Assembly (NCBI GenBank): GCA_002367105.1
Contig: DFCS01000026.1
Location: forward strand, 7,231-50,592
Source: Hungatella sp. UBA3048
GTDB taxonomy: Bacteria; Bacillota; Clostridia; Lachnospirales; Lachnospiraceae
Length of the DNA stretch: 43,362 nt
Direction of reading: 5' to 3'
Positions 23,692 to 30,898 of the stretch are shown one piece after another. The notes under the pieces were generated by a model that worked only from the letters and a program-made list of their open reading frames with translations, did no database searches and had not been told where the DNA came from. Positions within the stretch are counted from its first letter, which is position 1; each line of letters starts with the position of its first letter. The position numbers and the translations under genes were made by a program.

Positions 23692-25431
23692 ATGACAGTG
23701 GCAGATCGGACATTTGGCTGGGTACAGGAGGCCTATACCCTGGATAACTTAAAAAATGTGGTATCCGCGTTCGTGCCGGATTCAAAGATCAACAGGATCC
23801 TGCGCATGGATAAAATACCCAGGCTCATATCGGAAAAAGACGGGAGAGATGAGTTTATACGGGAATTAAGCGGCGAGGAGATTACCATTCCTTATACCCA
23901 TTTAAAGGGAAAGGGGACACCTGTCGGTTATACAAGGAGCAATGCCCCTTGTTCCGGGATCATCCAGGCAGTACTGCCAGGGCAGCGGAAGGAATACCAA
24001 AGCGACTGGCCTGCGGATTCCTTTCTAAGATGGGCGGTAAGCATTGGTTTTCTCCATTACAGCCGGAACGATGATGTCTGTTCCCTGTCCCCCCTGGGGC
24101 GCCAATATGCGGAGGCGGCCGAAGGAAGCGAGGAAGAAGCCGGCGCATTAAAGACAGCATTGCTTTCTTATCCGCCTGTATGCCGGGTGCTGTCCCTGTT
24201 GGGAGAAGAAGGGCATCTGACAAAGTTTGAGATGGGAGCTAGACTTGGCTTTATCGGGGAGGCTGGCTTTACCTCCATACCCCAGTACATGATCCTGCAG
24301 GGACTGACGGAAGCGGATACCAGGGAAGAGAGGACAAAGCTTCTTCAGGATACGGAAGGAACCAGCGATAAATACGTCCGGACTATTTGCAGCTGGCTTT
24401 TACAGATGGGCTGGATCAATAAGGTGCCAAAAGAGGTAGCCGTTTCCATTGGGGGCCTGACCTGCACCGGAACCATTCCCCAGTCTTATCAACTGACGTT
24501 AAAGGGAAGGACCATATTAAAACATGTCACAGGGGTTTCAAGATTTCCCAGGATTCCTAAACGGGTGATGTGGGATATGCTGGCTACCAAGGTAGCTGAC
24601 CGGGAATATTTACGCAACCGGAGGACCCATATCATAAAATGTCTGGAAGGAGCCTACCGCTCCCCTTTGCAGGTAAAGGAGTATTTAAAGGGCGTGGGTA
24701 TGGAAGAGGAGGAGGAGACGATTCTCGATGACCTCCGAAGCTTTGAAAATATTGGGCTTCAAGTGAAAAAGATAGGAAACACCTATCGGATCATGGATGA
24801 GATAACCGGTCTTGAACTGCCTTTTAAGAGCCATGGGCCGGTACCGGTAAAATCAGAGGTGTCCCTGTGCAAGGATTATTTAAGAACCCATTTGAACCAT
24901 GTGGATCACAGGTATCTGATTCTTTTAGATTTAGGATTTGACGGCACTTCTGACCGGGATTATGAGATACAGACAGCCCAGCTTCTGACAGGAGAACTTA
25001 ACTTTAAGGGAGCCAGGCTTGGCGATACCAGAAAGCCGGATGTGTGCGTATATTATGGAGAAGATGGGCTGATCATTGATAATAAGGCTTATGGAAAGGG
25101 GTATTCCCTTCCGATCAAGCAGGCTGATGAGATGTACCGTTATATAGAGGAAAATAAGGAACGGAATGAGAAGCTTAATCCAAACAAGTGGTGGGAGATC
25201 TTTGATAAAGATGTGATTCACTATCACTTTGCATTTGTTTCCGGGGCCTTTACCGGCGGATTTAAGGAAAGGCTTGAGAACATCCGGATGCGTTCCGGAA
25301 TTTACGGTGCCGCAGTCAATTCCATGAACCTTCTTTTGATGGCGGAAGAACTGAAGTCCGGAAGACTGGATTACAAAGAATGTTTTAAGCTTTTTGACTG
25401 CAATGATGAGATTGTGTTACAACGTTCTTAG
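23692..25431 (+). CDS. AlwI-family (type IIS-like) restriction endonuclease, solitary
   Basis: This 579-residue protein resembles the AlwI/BspD6I family, in which N-terminal DNA-recognition domains precede a C-terminal nuclease domain. The catalytic PD-(D/E)xK motif can be read as Pro-Asp450, then Asp463-Asn464-Lys465 after 12 residues, followed by helices with QADEMYRYIEEN. The protein is full length and undamaged. Family members cut outside a short non-palindromic site, and some are strand-specific nickases. Unusually, no DNA methyltransferase gene lies anywhere in this window. The gene is followed after 20 nt by a Crp/Fnr regulator. ATG 23692 follows AGAGAGG. Confidence 0.8.
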   Translation: MTVADRTFGWVQEAYTLDNLKNVVSAFVPDSKINRILRMDKIPRLISEKDGRDEFIRELSGEEITIPYTHLKGKGTPVGYTRSNAPCSGIIQAVLPGQRKEYQSDWPADSFLRWAVSIGFLHYSRNDDVCSLSPLGRQYAEAAEGSEEEAGALKTALLSYPPVCRVLSLLGEEGHLTKFEMGARLGFIGEAGFTSIPQYMILQGLTEADTREERTKLLQDTEGTSDKYVRTICSWLLQMGWINKVPKEVAVSIGGLTCTGTIPQSYQLTLKGRTILKHVTGVSRFPRIPKRVMWDMLATKVADREYLRNRRTHIIKCLEGAYRSPLQVKEYLKGVGMEEEEETILDDLRSFENIGLQVKKIGNTYRIMDEITGLELPFKSHGPVPVKSEVSLCKDYLRTHLNHVDHRYLILLDLGFDGTSDRDYEIQTAQLLTGELNFKGARLGDTRKPDVCVYYGEDGLIIDNKAYGKGYSLPIKQADEMYRYIEENKERNEKLNPNKWWEIFDKDVIHYHFAFVSGAFTGGFKERLENIRMRSGIYGAAVNSMNLLLMAEELKSGRLDYKECFKLFDCNDEIVLQRS

Positions 25432-25451
25432 ACACATGGAGGTTTGATGAT

Positions 25452-26120
25452 ATGGTGTTGGGAGAATACCTTCCTTTCTGGAATAAGCTGACAGAGAAAC
25501 AGAGAATGCTTTTAAAAGATAAAGCAAGGGAAGCCAGATTTGAAAAGGGAACGCTGGTCCATGGCGGTGCTGACGGCTGCAGCGGGCTTTTGCTTGTTAC
25601 CGCCGGACAGCTAAGGGTTTTCATGTTATCGGATGAGGGGCGGGAACTGACGCTTTACCGCCTGCTTGAACGGGATATCTGCCTTTTTTCCGGACCCTGT
25701 ATGGTTAAAAACATTCAATTCGATGTGACGGTGGAAGCGGAGCAGGATTCCGTGGTTTCTGTGATCCCTCCGGAAGTATATAAGACGCTGATGGAGCAGT
25801 CGGCAGTTGTCTCCAATTTTACCAATGAGCTGATGGCTTCCCGTTTTTCCGATGTCATGTGGCTGATGGATCAGGTCTTAAATAAGAAAATGGATGGCCG
25901 TCTGGCTGCCTTTCTTTTAGAAGAGGGCAGGCTTAATGGTTCCAGTGAGCTTTCCATCACCCATGAGCAGATTGCCCATCACCTGGGAACTGCAAGAGAA
26001 GTGGTTACCCGGCTCTTACGGTTGTTCCAGGCAGATCATCTGGTTAAGCTCACCAGGGGAAACGTGGAGCTGCTGAATGAAGAGGGACTGGAGCTGCTTG
26101 CTGCAAACAGCCTGCGGTAG
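25452..26120 (+). CDS. Crp/Fnr-family transcriptional regulator
   Basis: This is a 222-residue regulator. Residues about 10-125 form a cyclic-nucleotide-binding-like beta barrel (GLLLVTAGQLRVFM), followed by a long dimer helix. A winged helix-turn-helix with the recognition segment HHLGTAREVVTRLLR is at about 175-190. The N-terminal Cys cluster of oxygen-sensing FNR is absent, and the residues that bind cAMP in Crp are not obvious, so the effector is unknown. It lies directly upstream of the SulP permease gene. Palindromes in the intergenic region suggest that it controls that gene. TGGAGG sets ATG 25452. Confidence 0.88.
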   Translation: MVLGEYLPFWNKLTEKQRMLLKDKAREARFEKGTLVHGGADGCSGLLLVTAGQLRVFMLSDEGRELTLYRLLERDICLFSGPCMVKNIQFDVTVEAEQDSVVSVIPPEVYKTLMEQSAVVSNFTNELMASRFSDVMWLMDQVLNKKMDGRLAAFLLEEGRLNGSSELSITHEQIAHHLGTAREVVTRLLRLFQADHLVKLTRGNVELLNEEGLELLAANSLR

Positions 26121-26145
26121 AAATCTTGTACTATTTGAAAAACAT

Positions 26146-26156
26146 GGGAAATTCCC
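26146..26156. promoter_or_regulatory. Small palindrome between the Crp/Fnr and SulP genes
   Basis: GGGAAATTCCC is an 11-nt palindrome 26 nt after the regulator's stop codon. It is a possible operator. Confidence 0.35.
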
Positions 26157-26179
26157 TTGCATTCTTCTCCTTTCACAGT

Positions 26180-26215
26180 TATATTATAAAAAGTTTATGA
26201 AAAATTTATAATATA
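26180..26215 (+). promoter_or_regulatory. 11-bp inverted repeat upstream of the SulP gene
   Basis: TATATTATAAA (26180-26190) and TTTATAATATA (26205-26215) are perfect complements 14 nt apart, ending 16 nt before the SulP start codon. The element contains TATAAT-like sequence and so may overlap the promoter. It is a candidate target of the adjacent Crp/Fnr regulator. Confidence 0.5.
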
Positions 26216-26231
26216 CAGAGGAACAGGAAAG

Positions 26232-27869
26232 ATGAAGGATATTATCCCACAGTTTTATTTATCAATGAAGCATTACACAAAGGAGCAGTTCGTAAAGGAT
26301 TTCATTTCAGGGATCATCGTGGCGATCATTGCGCTGCCCCTTTCCATCGCCCTTGCCCTGGCTTCCGGTGTGACGCCGGAGCAAGGGCTTTATACAGCCA
26401 TTGTCGCAGGCTTTGTGATTTCTTTTTTAGGCGGCAGCAAGGTGCAGATCGCAGGGCCTACGGCAGCATTTGCATCCATTGTAGCCGGAATCGTCTTGAA
26501 AAACGGGCTTGACGGCCTGGCTGCGGCAACCGTCATGGCCGGGATTCTCCTTGTGATCATGGGGTTTTTACGGCTGGGCAGCCTGATACGCTTTATTCCG
26601 TATACCATTACAACCGGGTTCACCGCTGGTATTGCGGTGACCATTTTTATCGGTCAGATAAAGGATTTCCTTGGTCTTACCTTTGAAAAGGCGCCGGTGG
26701 AGACTATGGAAAAGCTGGAGCAGGTGGTACGCACCATCGGAACCTTTAATCCAATGGCACTGGCGGTAGGGATGATTGCCCTTGCCGTGCTTATCATCTG
26801 GCCAAGATATTTTAAAAAGGTCCCCCCATCCTTAATTGCAGTTATTCTGACTGCTGTTTTGGTAAAAGCACTGGATCTTCCGGTTCATACGATTGGGGAT
26901 CTGTATACCATCTCCCCCAGCCTTCCGGCTTTTCATATTCCAAGGCTGTCCTTTGCCATGATGGGAAAGGTCATGCCCGATGCAGTAACTATTGCGGTGT
27001 TAGCCGCCATTGAATCATTGCTGTCCTGTGTTGTGGCTGACGGCATGATAGGAAGCAGGCACAATTCCAACATGGAACTGATCGCCCAGGGCGTTGGTAA
27101 TACCTTCTCCGCCCTGTTTGGAGGAATCCCTGCGACCGGCGCCATTGCACGGACAGCAGCAAACGTTAAAAACGGGGGAAGGACTCCTGTGGCCGGAATG
27201 GTTCACGCGGTTCTTCTGCTGTTGATCCTCATATTCCTGATGCCCTACGCAGCTCTTATCCCTATGCCGGCCATTGCAGCGATTCTGTTTATGGTTGCTT
27301 ACAATATGAGCGAGTGGAGAGAGTTTGTTTCCATTGTAAAAACCTCCCCCAAAAGTGACTGGTCGGTGCTTTTGGTATCCTTTGTCCTGACTGTGGCATT
27401 TGATCTGGTTATGGCCATCGGCGTTGGCCTGGTCATCGCTTCTTTGCTGTTCATGAAGCGGATGGCAGATGTGGCCGAGGTAAATGGCTGGAAGTATCTG
27501 GAGGATGAAGAGGATCATGACGGAGACCGAATTGACTTAAAGCCGGTTCCGGGGCATGTAGCCGTATTTGAAATCAATGGCCCGATGTTCTTTGGAGCCG
27601 CCGATAAGATATCAAAGGTGGTCTTGGAAGATGGAAAGAGAGTGCTGATCCTTCGCATGCGGAGCGTTCCGGCCATGGATACTACTGCTTTAAAAAGCTT
27701 AAAAAAGCTTTACAATAACTTAAAAAGAAAGAACGTCACACTGGTATTATCCCATGTTAACGAGCAGCCTATGTCAATGATGGAACGGGCAGGATTTGTA
27801 GAAGATATGGGAAGAGAAAATATTGCGGGATGCATTGATGATGCTTTAATGCGTGCCTCCGTTTTATAA
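26232..27869 (+). CDS. SulP-family anion permease with STAS domain
   Basis: This is a 545-residue inner-membrane transporter. The N-terminal ~410 residues carry 10-14 hydrophobic segments with SulP features: IIVAIIALPLSIALALASGV at about 29-48, then a GLYTAIVAGFVISFLGGSKV stretch and QIAGPTAAF. A cytoplasmic STAS domain covers about 435-540, with the conserved MRSVPAMDTTALKSL loop. Family members carry sulfate, bicarbonate or other anions, and the sequence does not settle which. The upstream Crp/Fnr gene and the sulfur theme of the next operon make sulfate possible, though unproven. A weak AGGAA site precedes ATG 26232. Confidence 0.9.
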   Translation: MKDIIPQFYLSMKHYTKEQFVKDFISGIIVAIIALPLSIALALASGVTPEQGLYTAIVAGFVISFLGGSKVQIAGPTAAFASIVAGIVLKNGLDGLAAATVMAGILLVIMGFLRLGSLIRFIPYTITTGFTAGIAVTIFIGQIKDFLGLTFEKAPVETMEKLEQVVRTIGTFNPMALAVGMIALAVLIIWPRYFKKVPPSLIAVILTAVLVKALDLPVHTIGDLYTISPSLPAFHIPRLSFAMMGKVMPDAVTIAVLAAIESLLSCVVADGMIGSRHNSNMELIAQGVGNTFSALFGGIPATGAIARTAANVKNGGRTPVAGMVHAVLLLLILIFLMPYAALIPMPAIAAILFMVAYNMSEWREFVSIVKTSPKSDWSVLLVSFVLTVAFDLVMAIGVGLVIASLLFMKRMADVAEVNGWKYLEDEEDHDGDRIDLKPVPGHVAVFEINGPMFFGAADKISKVVLEDGKRVLILRMRSVPAMDTTALKSLKKLYNNLKRKNVTLVLSHVNEQPMSMMERAGFVEDMGRENIAGCIDDALMRASVL

Positions 27870-27887
27870 AAGCCGGTTAGGCAGAAA

Positions 27888-27939
27888 AAAGGCCATAAGA
27901 AGCCAGAGAAAAGAAATTTTTCGGCTTCTTATGGCTTTT
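27888..27939 (+). terminator. Terminator of the SulP gene
   Basis: GCCATAAGAAGCC (27892-27904) pairs perfectly with GGCTTCTTATGGC (27923-27935). The stem is flanked by an A run and followed by TTTT. Confidence 0.85.
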
Positions 27940-28021
27940 CCATTTCTATATGCCATTGATCAATTGGGCAAATGAAGAGGACAAGCTGTTAAAAAAATAT
28001 CATAAAAAAACGAAAAAAATG

Positions 28022-28050
28022 TTGACATCCCCAAAAGATGATACTATAAT
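28022..28050 (+). promoter_or_regulatory. Perfect consensus promoter of the nitrogenase-like operon
   Basis: TTGACA (28022-28027), 17 nt, TATAAT (28045-28050). Such a strong promoter implies that control lies mainly downstream, in the leader and attenuator. Confidence 0.85.
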
Positions 28051-28106
28051 CAATACATATTAAACCTACAAGAATAATAGGATATAAAAGAAAGGACGTT
28101 ATTCAT

Positions 28107-28226
28107 ATGAAAAACGCAATGGTTTCTGTCAGAGTTAATCATCTCACAAGCTTTGAAAAAATGGATTGCTGTTGTTGTAAGACTGTGCGTATGTATATGA
28201 ATACAGCTTATTTTTGTATGTATTAG
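28107..28226 (+). CDS. Cysteine-rich leader peptide (39 aa) of the nitrogenase-like operon
   Basis: This short frame runs from ATG 28107 to TAG 28224-28226, with ribosome site AAAGGA about 10 nt upstream. Four consecutive Cys codons (28167-28178) encode residues 21-24, and Cys37 follows near the end. There is no signal peptide or known domain. The arrangement of promoter, short Cys-run peptide and terminator matches that at 2350-2604 in front of the cysteine transporter, although the peptides are otherwise different. I infer a ribosome-stalling sensor of cysteinyl-tRNA supply. In-frame ATG 28119 is an alternative start. Confidence 0.75.
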   Translation: MKNAMVSVRVNHLTSFEKMDCCCCKTVRMYMNTAYFCMY

Positions 28227-28228
28227 AA

Positions 28229-28285
28229 TACCTGGATCCGCAGCGGAAGGATTTAGCAGGTACTATAATTGTACCTGTTTTTTTT
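28229..28285 (+). terminator. Attenuator with competing antiterminator, nitrogenase-like operon
   Basis: The terminator stem is AGCAGGTAC (28255-28263) with GTACCTGTT (28271-28279) around a 7-nt loop, ending in eight T at 28278-28285. TACCTG at 28229-28234, just after the leader stop codon, can instead pair with CAGGTA at 28257-28262, which would break the terminator. A ribosome at the stop codon would cover TACCTG and permit termination. One stalled at the Cys codons would leave it free. The remaining stretch 28286-28462 shows no gene. Confidence 0.8.
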
Positions 28286-28462
28286 ATAAGCGGAAATAGA
28301 TGATAAATTTCATCAATAAAATCACTTAATCAATCCATACGGGCAGGAAGATGCAGAAGATACGAAAGATGCGTCAAATACATATAAAAAGAACCACCTG
28401 AGAAAAAGAATCCGGACCAGAGCTAAGAGGAAGGCCTGGCGGAGACCCATAAGTGAGAGAAG

Positions 28463-28627
28463 GTGATTCCGATATCCTATTCAAAGGCTTCTGATCAAGA
28501 AAAAGAATACATCAGGCTGATCCATGAAATGGCCAGCCACGTAAAGTATGGTTCCATCACCATCACGATTCAGGATGGAAAGATCGTACAGATCGAAAAA
28601 ATAGAAAAAATAAGATTAAAGGACTGA
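28463..28627 (+). CDS. YezD-family (DUF2292) small protein
   Basis: This frame encodes 54 residues. The C-terminal half has the family pattern: a YGSITITIQDGKIVQIEK strand pair followed by EKIRL. A stop at 28454-28456 limits the upstream frame, and GTG 28463 is the only usual start. Its ribosome site is poor (GAGAGAAGG is close), so the start is uncertain. As I recall, YezD-type proteins are often found beside sulfate and cysteine assimilation genes in Bacillota, though their function is unknown. Its place at the head of the operon, behind a Cys-codon leader, supports a sulfur role for the genes downstream. Confidence 0.72.
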   Translation: MIPISYSKASDQEKEYIRLIHEMASHVKYGSITITIQDGKIVQIEKIEKIRLKD

Positions 28628-28630
28628 CTG

Positions 28631-28686
28631 GACAACCGGAGGTTCTGATAAGCGGAATGCGTATCAGAGGAAGGTTGTCTTTTTTT
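28631..28686 (+). terminator. Second terminator-like hairpin, between yezD-like gene and nifB
   Basis: GACAACC (28631-28637) pairs with GGTTGTC (28673-28679), with CTGATA (28645-28650) and TATCAG (28662-28667) nested inside. Seven T follow at 28680-28686. Only about 29 nt separate it from nifB and no promoter is visible there, so nifB and the genes beyond need read-through or antitermination here. Confidence 0.72.
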
Positions 28687-28715
28687 GTATCCTGATTTAA
28701 GAAAGAGAGATTAAA

Positions 28716-29588
28716 ATGGCAAATACATATCAAAACCTGCAAAAATCACACCCATGCTTTGGAGGAAATAAAAACAACGTGGGCCGGATCCATCTTCCGG
28801 TGAGTCCCGGCTGTAATATTTCCTGTAAGTTCTGTGACAGAAGGATCAATGACGAGGAGGAAAGGCCGGGAGTGACCTCTAAGGTGCTCACTCCTTCACA
28901 GGCGTTGGAGGTTCTTGACAAGGCTCTTACCCTTTGCCCGGAGATTACGGTTGCAGGCATTGCAGGACCGGGCGATACCCTGGCTACGGATTATGCACTG
29001 GAAACCTTCCGGCTGGTAAAGGAACACCATCCGGAACTGATCAAATGTATGAGCACCAACGGCCTTCTGCTCTATGAACGGGCGGATGAGATCATTGAAA
29101 TCGGAGTGGAATCCGTGACTGTTACGGTAAATGCGGTGGATCCTGAAATCGAAGCAAAGCTGAACCGGTGGATCCTGTATCATGGGCGTATTTATGAGGG
29201 AGTCCAGGCAGCTCGGATCCTGATAGAAAACCAGTTAAAGGGCATCAAAAAGATAGCGGATGCAGGAATCACGGTTAAGGTGAACACCGTGTTGGTGCCA
29301 AACATAAACGGAGCGCACATTGAGGATATTGCAAAGGCTGTAAAAGAGGCAGGAGCATGCATCTACAACATTATCCCTCTGATCCCTCAATCGGAACTTT
29401 CCCATGAAACGGCCCCTGTATGCCAGGAGATCGACGAGGCCAGAACTTTGGCAGGAAAGCATATTGACGTTTTCCGCCATTGCCAGCACTGCCGCGCCGA
29501 TGCAGTGGGCATGCTCGGGGGAAAGGATTTTGGAGATAAGATATACCGGAGAAGGATCGCAGGAAGCGATACTTTTTCCCACGGATAA
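28716..29588 (+). CDS. nifB: NifB, radical SAM cofactor-core synthase (minimal form)
   Basis: NifB fuses two [4Fe-4S] clusters and inserts carbide to make NifB-co, the core of nitrogenase-type cofactors. This 290-residue protein has the radical SAM motif Cys33-x3-Cys37-x2-Cys40. The His12-Pro13-Cys14 motif and the C-terminal Cys256-x2-Cys259-Arg-Ala-Asp-Ala motif that hold the extra clusters are also present. It lacks the C-terminal NifX domain of many NifBs, and separate NifX-like genes lie nearby. Its presence shows that the HDK-like enzyme encoded downstream probably carries a NifB-derived cofactor, unlike the chlorophyll or F430 pathway homologues. GAAAGAGAG precedes ATG 28716. Confidence 0.93.
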   Translation: MANTYQNLQKSHPCFGGNKNNVGRIHLPVSPGCNISCKFCDRRINDEEERPGVTSKVLTPSQALEVLDKALTLCPEITVAGIAGPGDTLATDYALETFRLVKEHHPELIKCMSTNGLLLYERADEIIEIGVESVTVTVNAVDPEIEAKLNRWILYHGRIYEGVQAARILIENQLKGIKKIADAGITVKVNTVLVPNINGAHIEDIAKAVKEAGACIYNIIPLIPQSELSHETAPVCQEIDEARTLAGKHIDVFRHCQHCRADAVGMLGGKDFGDKIYRRRIAGSDTFSHG

Positions 29589-29609
29589 AGAAAGGGGAGG
29601 TGAAACACC

Positions 29610-29990
29610 GTGAAATATAAGATTGCAGTTGCATCAACCGATGGAAAAGTAGTCAACCAGCATTTCGGAAGAGCCGAGGTATTCTACATCGTGGAGGCTG
29701 ACAGCGGGGGGATGACATTCACATATGAGGAAAGCCGGGAAACAGTTCCCGTATGCAGGGGACAGGAGCATGATGAATCACAGTTAAAAGCTGTGGCAGC
29801 CATGCTGGAGGATTGTGATTATATTCTGGTCAGCCGGATTGGAGCCGGTGCAAGGGCTGCACTTGGTCAAAACAACATAGAGGCTTTTGAACTGCCGGGA
29901 TTAATCGAGGATTCCATCCGGAAGCTTTTTGATTACTTTGAGGTACAGAATTTGCTTGAAGATCTATACGACAATTATAGTGAGAATTAG
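29610..29990 (+). CDS. NifX-like cofactor-binding protein 1
   Basis: This 126-residue protein carries the dinitrogenase iron-molybdenum cofactor domain of NifX/NafY, which carries NifB-co or finished cofactor between proteins. It starts YKIAVASTDG and has NQHFGRAEVFYI at about residues 17-28, where the His is a usual cofactor-contact candidate. A GAGARAALGQNNIEAF segment follows near 80-95. GTG 29610 is used behind a very strong GGGGAGGTG site, 21 nt after nifB. It sits between nifB and the NifH-like gene, so cofactor transfer from NifB to the NifD-like subunit is the likely job. Confidence 0.87.
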   Translation: MKYKIAVASTDGKVVNQHFGRAEVFYIVEADSGGMTFTYEESRETVPVCRGQEHDESQLKAVAAMLEDCDYILVSRIGAGARAALGQNNIEAFELPGLIEDSIRKLFDYFEVQNLLEDLYDNYSEN

Positions 29991-30008
29991 AAAGAGAGGA
30001 TTATAGCA

Positions 30009-30857
30009 ATGGGACAAATCAGACAGATAGCCATTTATGGGAAGGGAGGAATCGGTAAATCCACTACAACCCAAAACCTGACGGCAGGGTTGGTGGAGCT
30101 GGGGAAAAAGGTCATGGTAGTGGGGTGTGATCCAAAGGCAGATTCCACCAGGCTGCTTCTTGGCGGCCTGGCACAGAAAACGGTTCTTGATACGTTGCGG
30201 GAAGAAGGGGACGGTGTAGAGCTGAGCCGCATCCTGAAGGAAGGCTATAAAGGAACCAGGTGTGTGGAGTCAGGCGGCCCGGAGCCGGGAGTAGGCTGTG
30301 CGGGAAGAGGCATTATCACTTCCATAGGACTTCTTGAGAACCTGGGTGCTTATACCGATGATCTTGATTATGTGTTTTACGACGTATTGGGCGATGTGGT
30401 CTGCGGAGGATTTGCCATGCCCATCCGGGAAGGAAAGGCCAAAGAAATCTACATTGTGGCAAGCGGTGAGATGATGGCCCTGTACGCGGCAAATAACATT
30501 GCAAAGGGCGTCAAGCGGTATGCAAAGACCGGAGGGGTGAGGCTTGGGGGAATTATCTGCAACAGCCGGAACGTAGACCGGGAACTGGATTTACTCCGCG
30601 CCTTTTCAAAAGAGCTTGGAACCAAGCTTCTCTACTTTGTTCCAAGGGATAACATTGTGCAGCATGCGGAGATCAACCGCAAAACAGTCATTGAATACAA
30701 ACCCGATTCCAGCCAGGCAAATGAATACCGGAATCTTGCCCAGGCAATCATCGACAATCAGGATTTCACCATTCCCACTCCCATGGACCAGGAACGGCTG
30801 GAAGAGATTCTTTTTGAATTCGGGCTTATGAACATCAATGACGATTATAAGATCTAA
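30009..30857 (+). CDS. NifH-like iron protein (ATP-dependent reductase component)
   Basis: This 282-residue homodimeric ATPase passes electrons to a DK-type partner. The P-loop GKGGIGKST is at residues 11-19. The cluster ligands fall exactly on nitrogenase numbering, Cys97 in GVGCAGRG and Cys132 in DVVCGGF. Arg100, the ADP-ribosylation site in NifH, is present, and DVLGDVVCGG is the usual switch II. It is closer to true NifH than to the BchL/ChlL type by eye. It precedes the NifD-like gene by 41 nt in the same operon. A nitrogenase iron protein for N2 fixation is unlikely, given the gene set. Confidence 0.92.
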   Translation: MGQIRQIAIYGKGGIGKSTTTQNLTAGLVELGKKVMVVGCDPKADSTRLLLGGLAQKTVLDTLREEGDGVELSRILKEGYKGTRCVESGGPEPGVGCAGRGIITSIGLLENLGAYTDDLDYVFYDVLGDVVCGGFAMPIREGKAKEIYIVASGEMMALYAANNIAKGVKRYAKTGGVRLGGIICNSRNVDRELDLLRAFSKELGTKLLYFVPRDNIVQHAEINRKTVIEYKPDSSQANEYRNLAQAIIDNQDFTIPTPMDQERLEEILFEFGLMNINDDYKI

Positions 30858-30898
30858 GCACAAAGGTGCTAAGCATAGTCAAAGTTTGGAGGTTAAAT

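Noticed and set aside
28107..28226. RiPP precursor peptide with NifB-like radical SAM as its maturase
   Set aside because: The radical SAM protein has the NifB-specific HPC and CxxCRADA motifs and no RiPP recognition element, and the peptide is cut off from it by two terminators.
28286..28462. A riboswitch (SAM/S-box or T-box) between attenuator and YezD-like gene
   Set aside because: Some pairing such as CACCT with AGGTG is possible, but I see neither the T-box AGGGTGG-type sequence nor the conserved SAM-I core. A covariance-model search would settle it.
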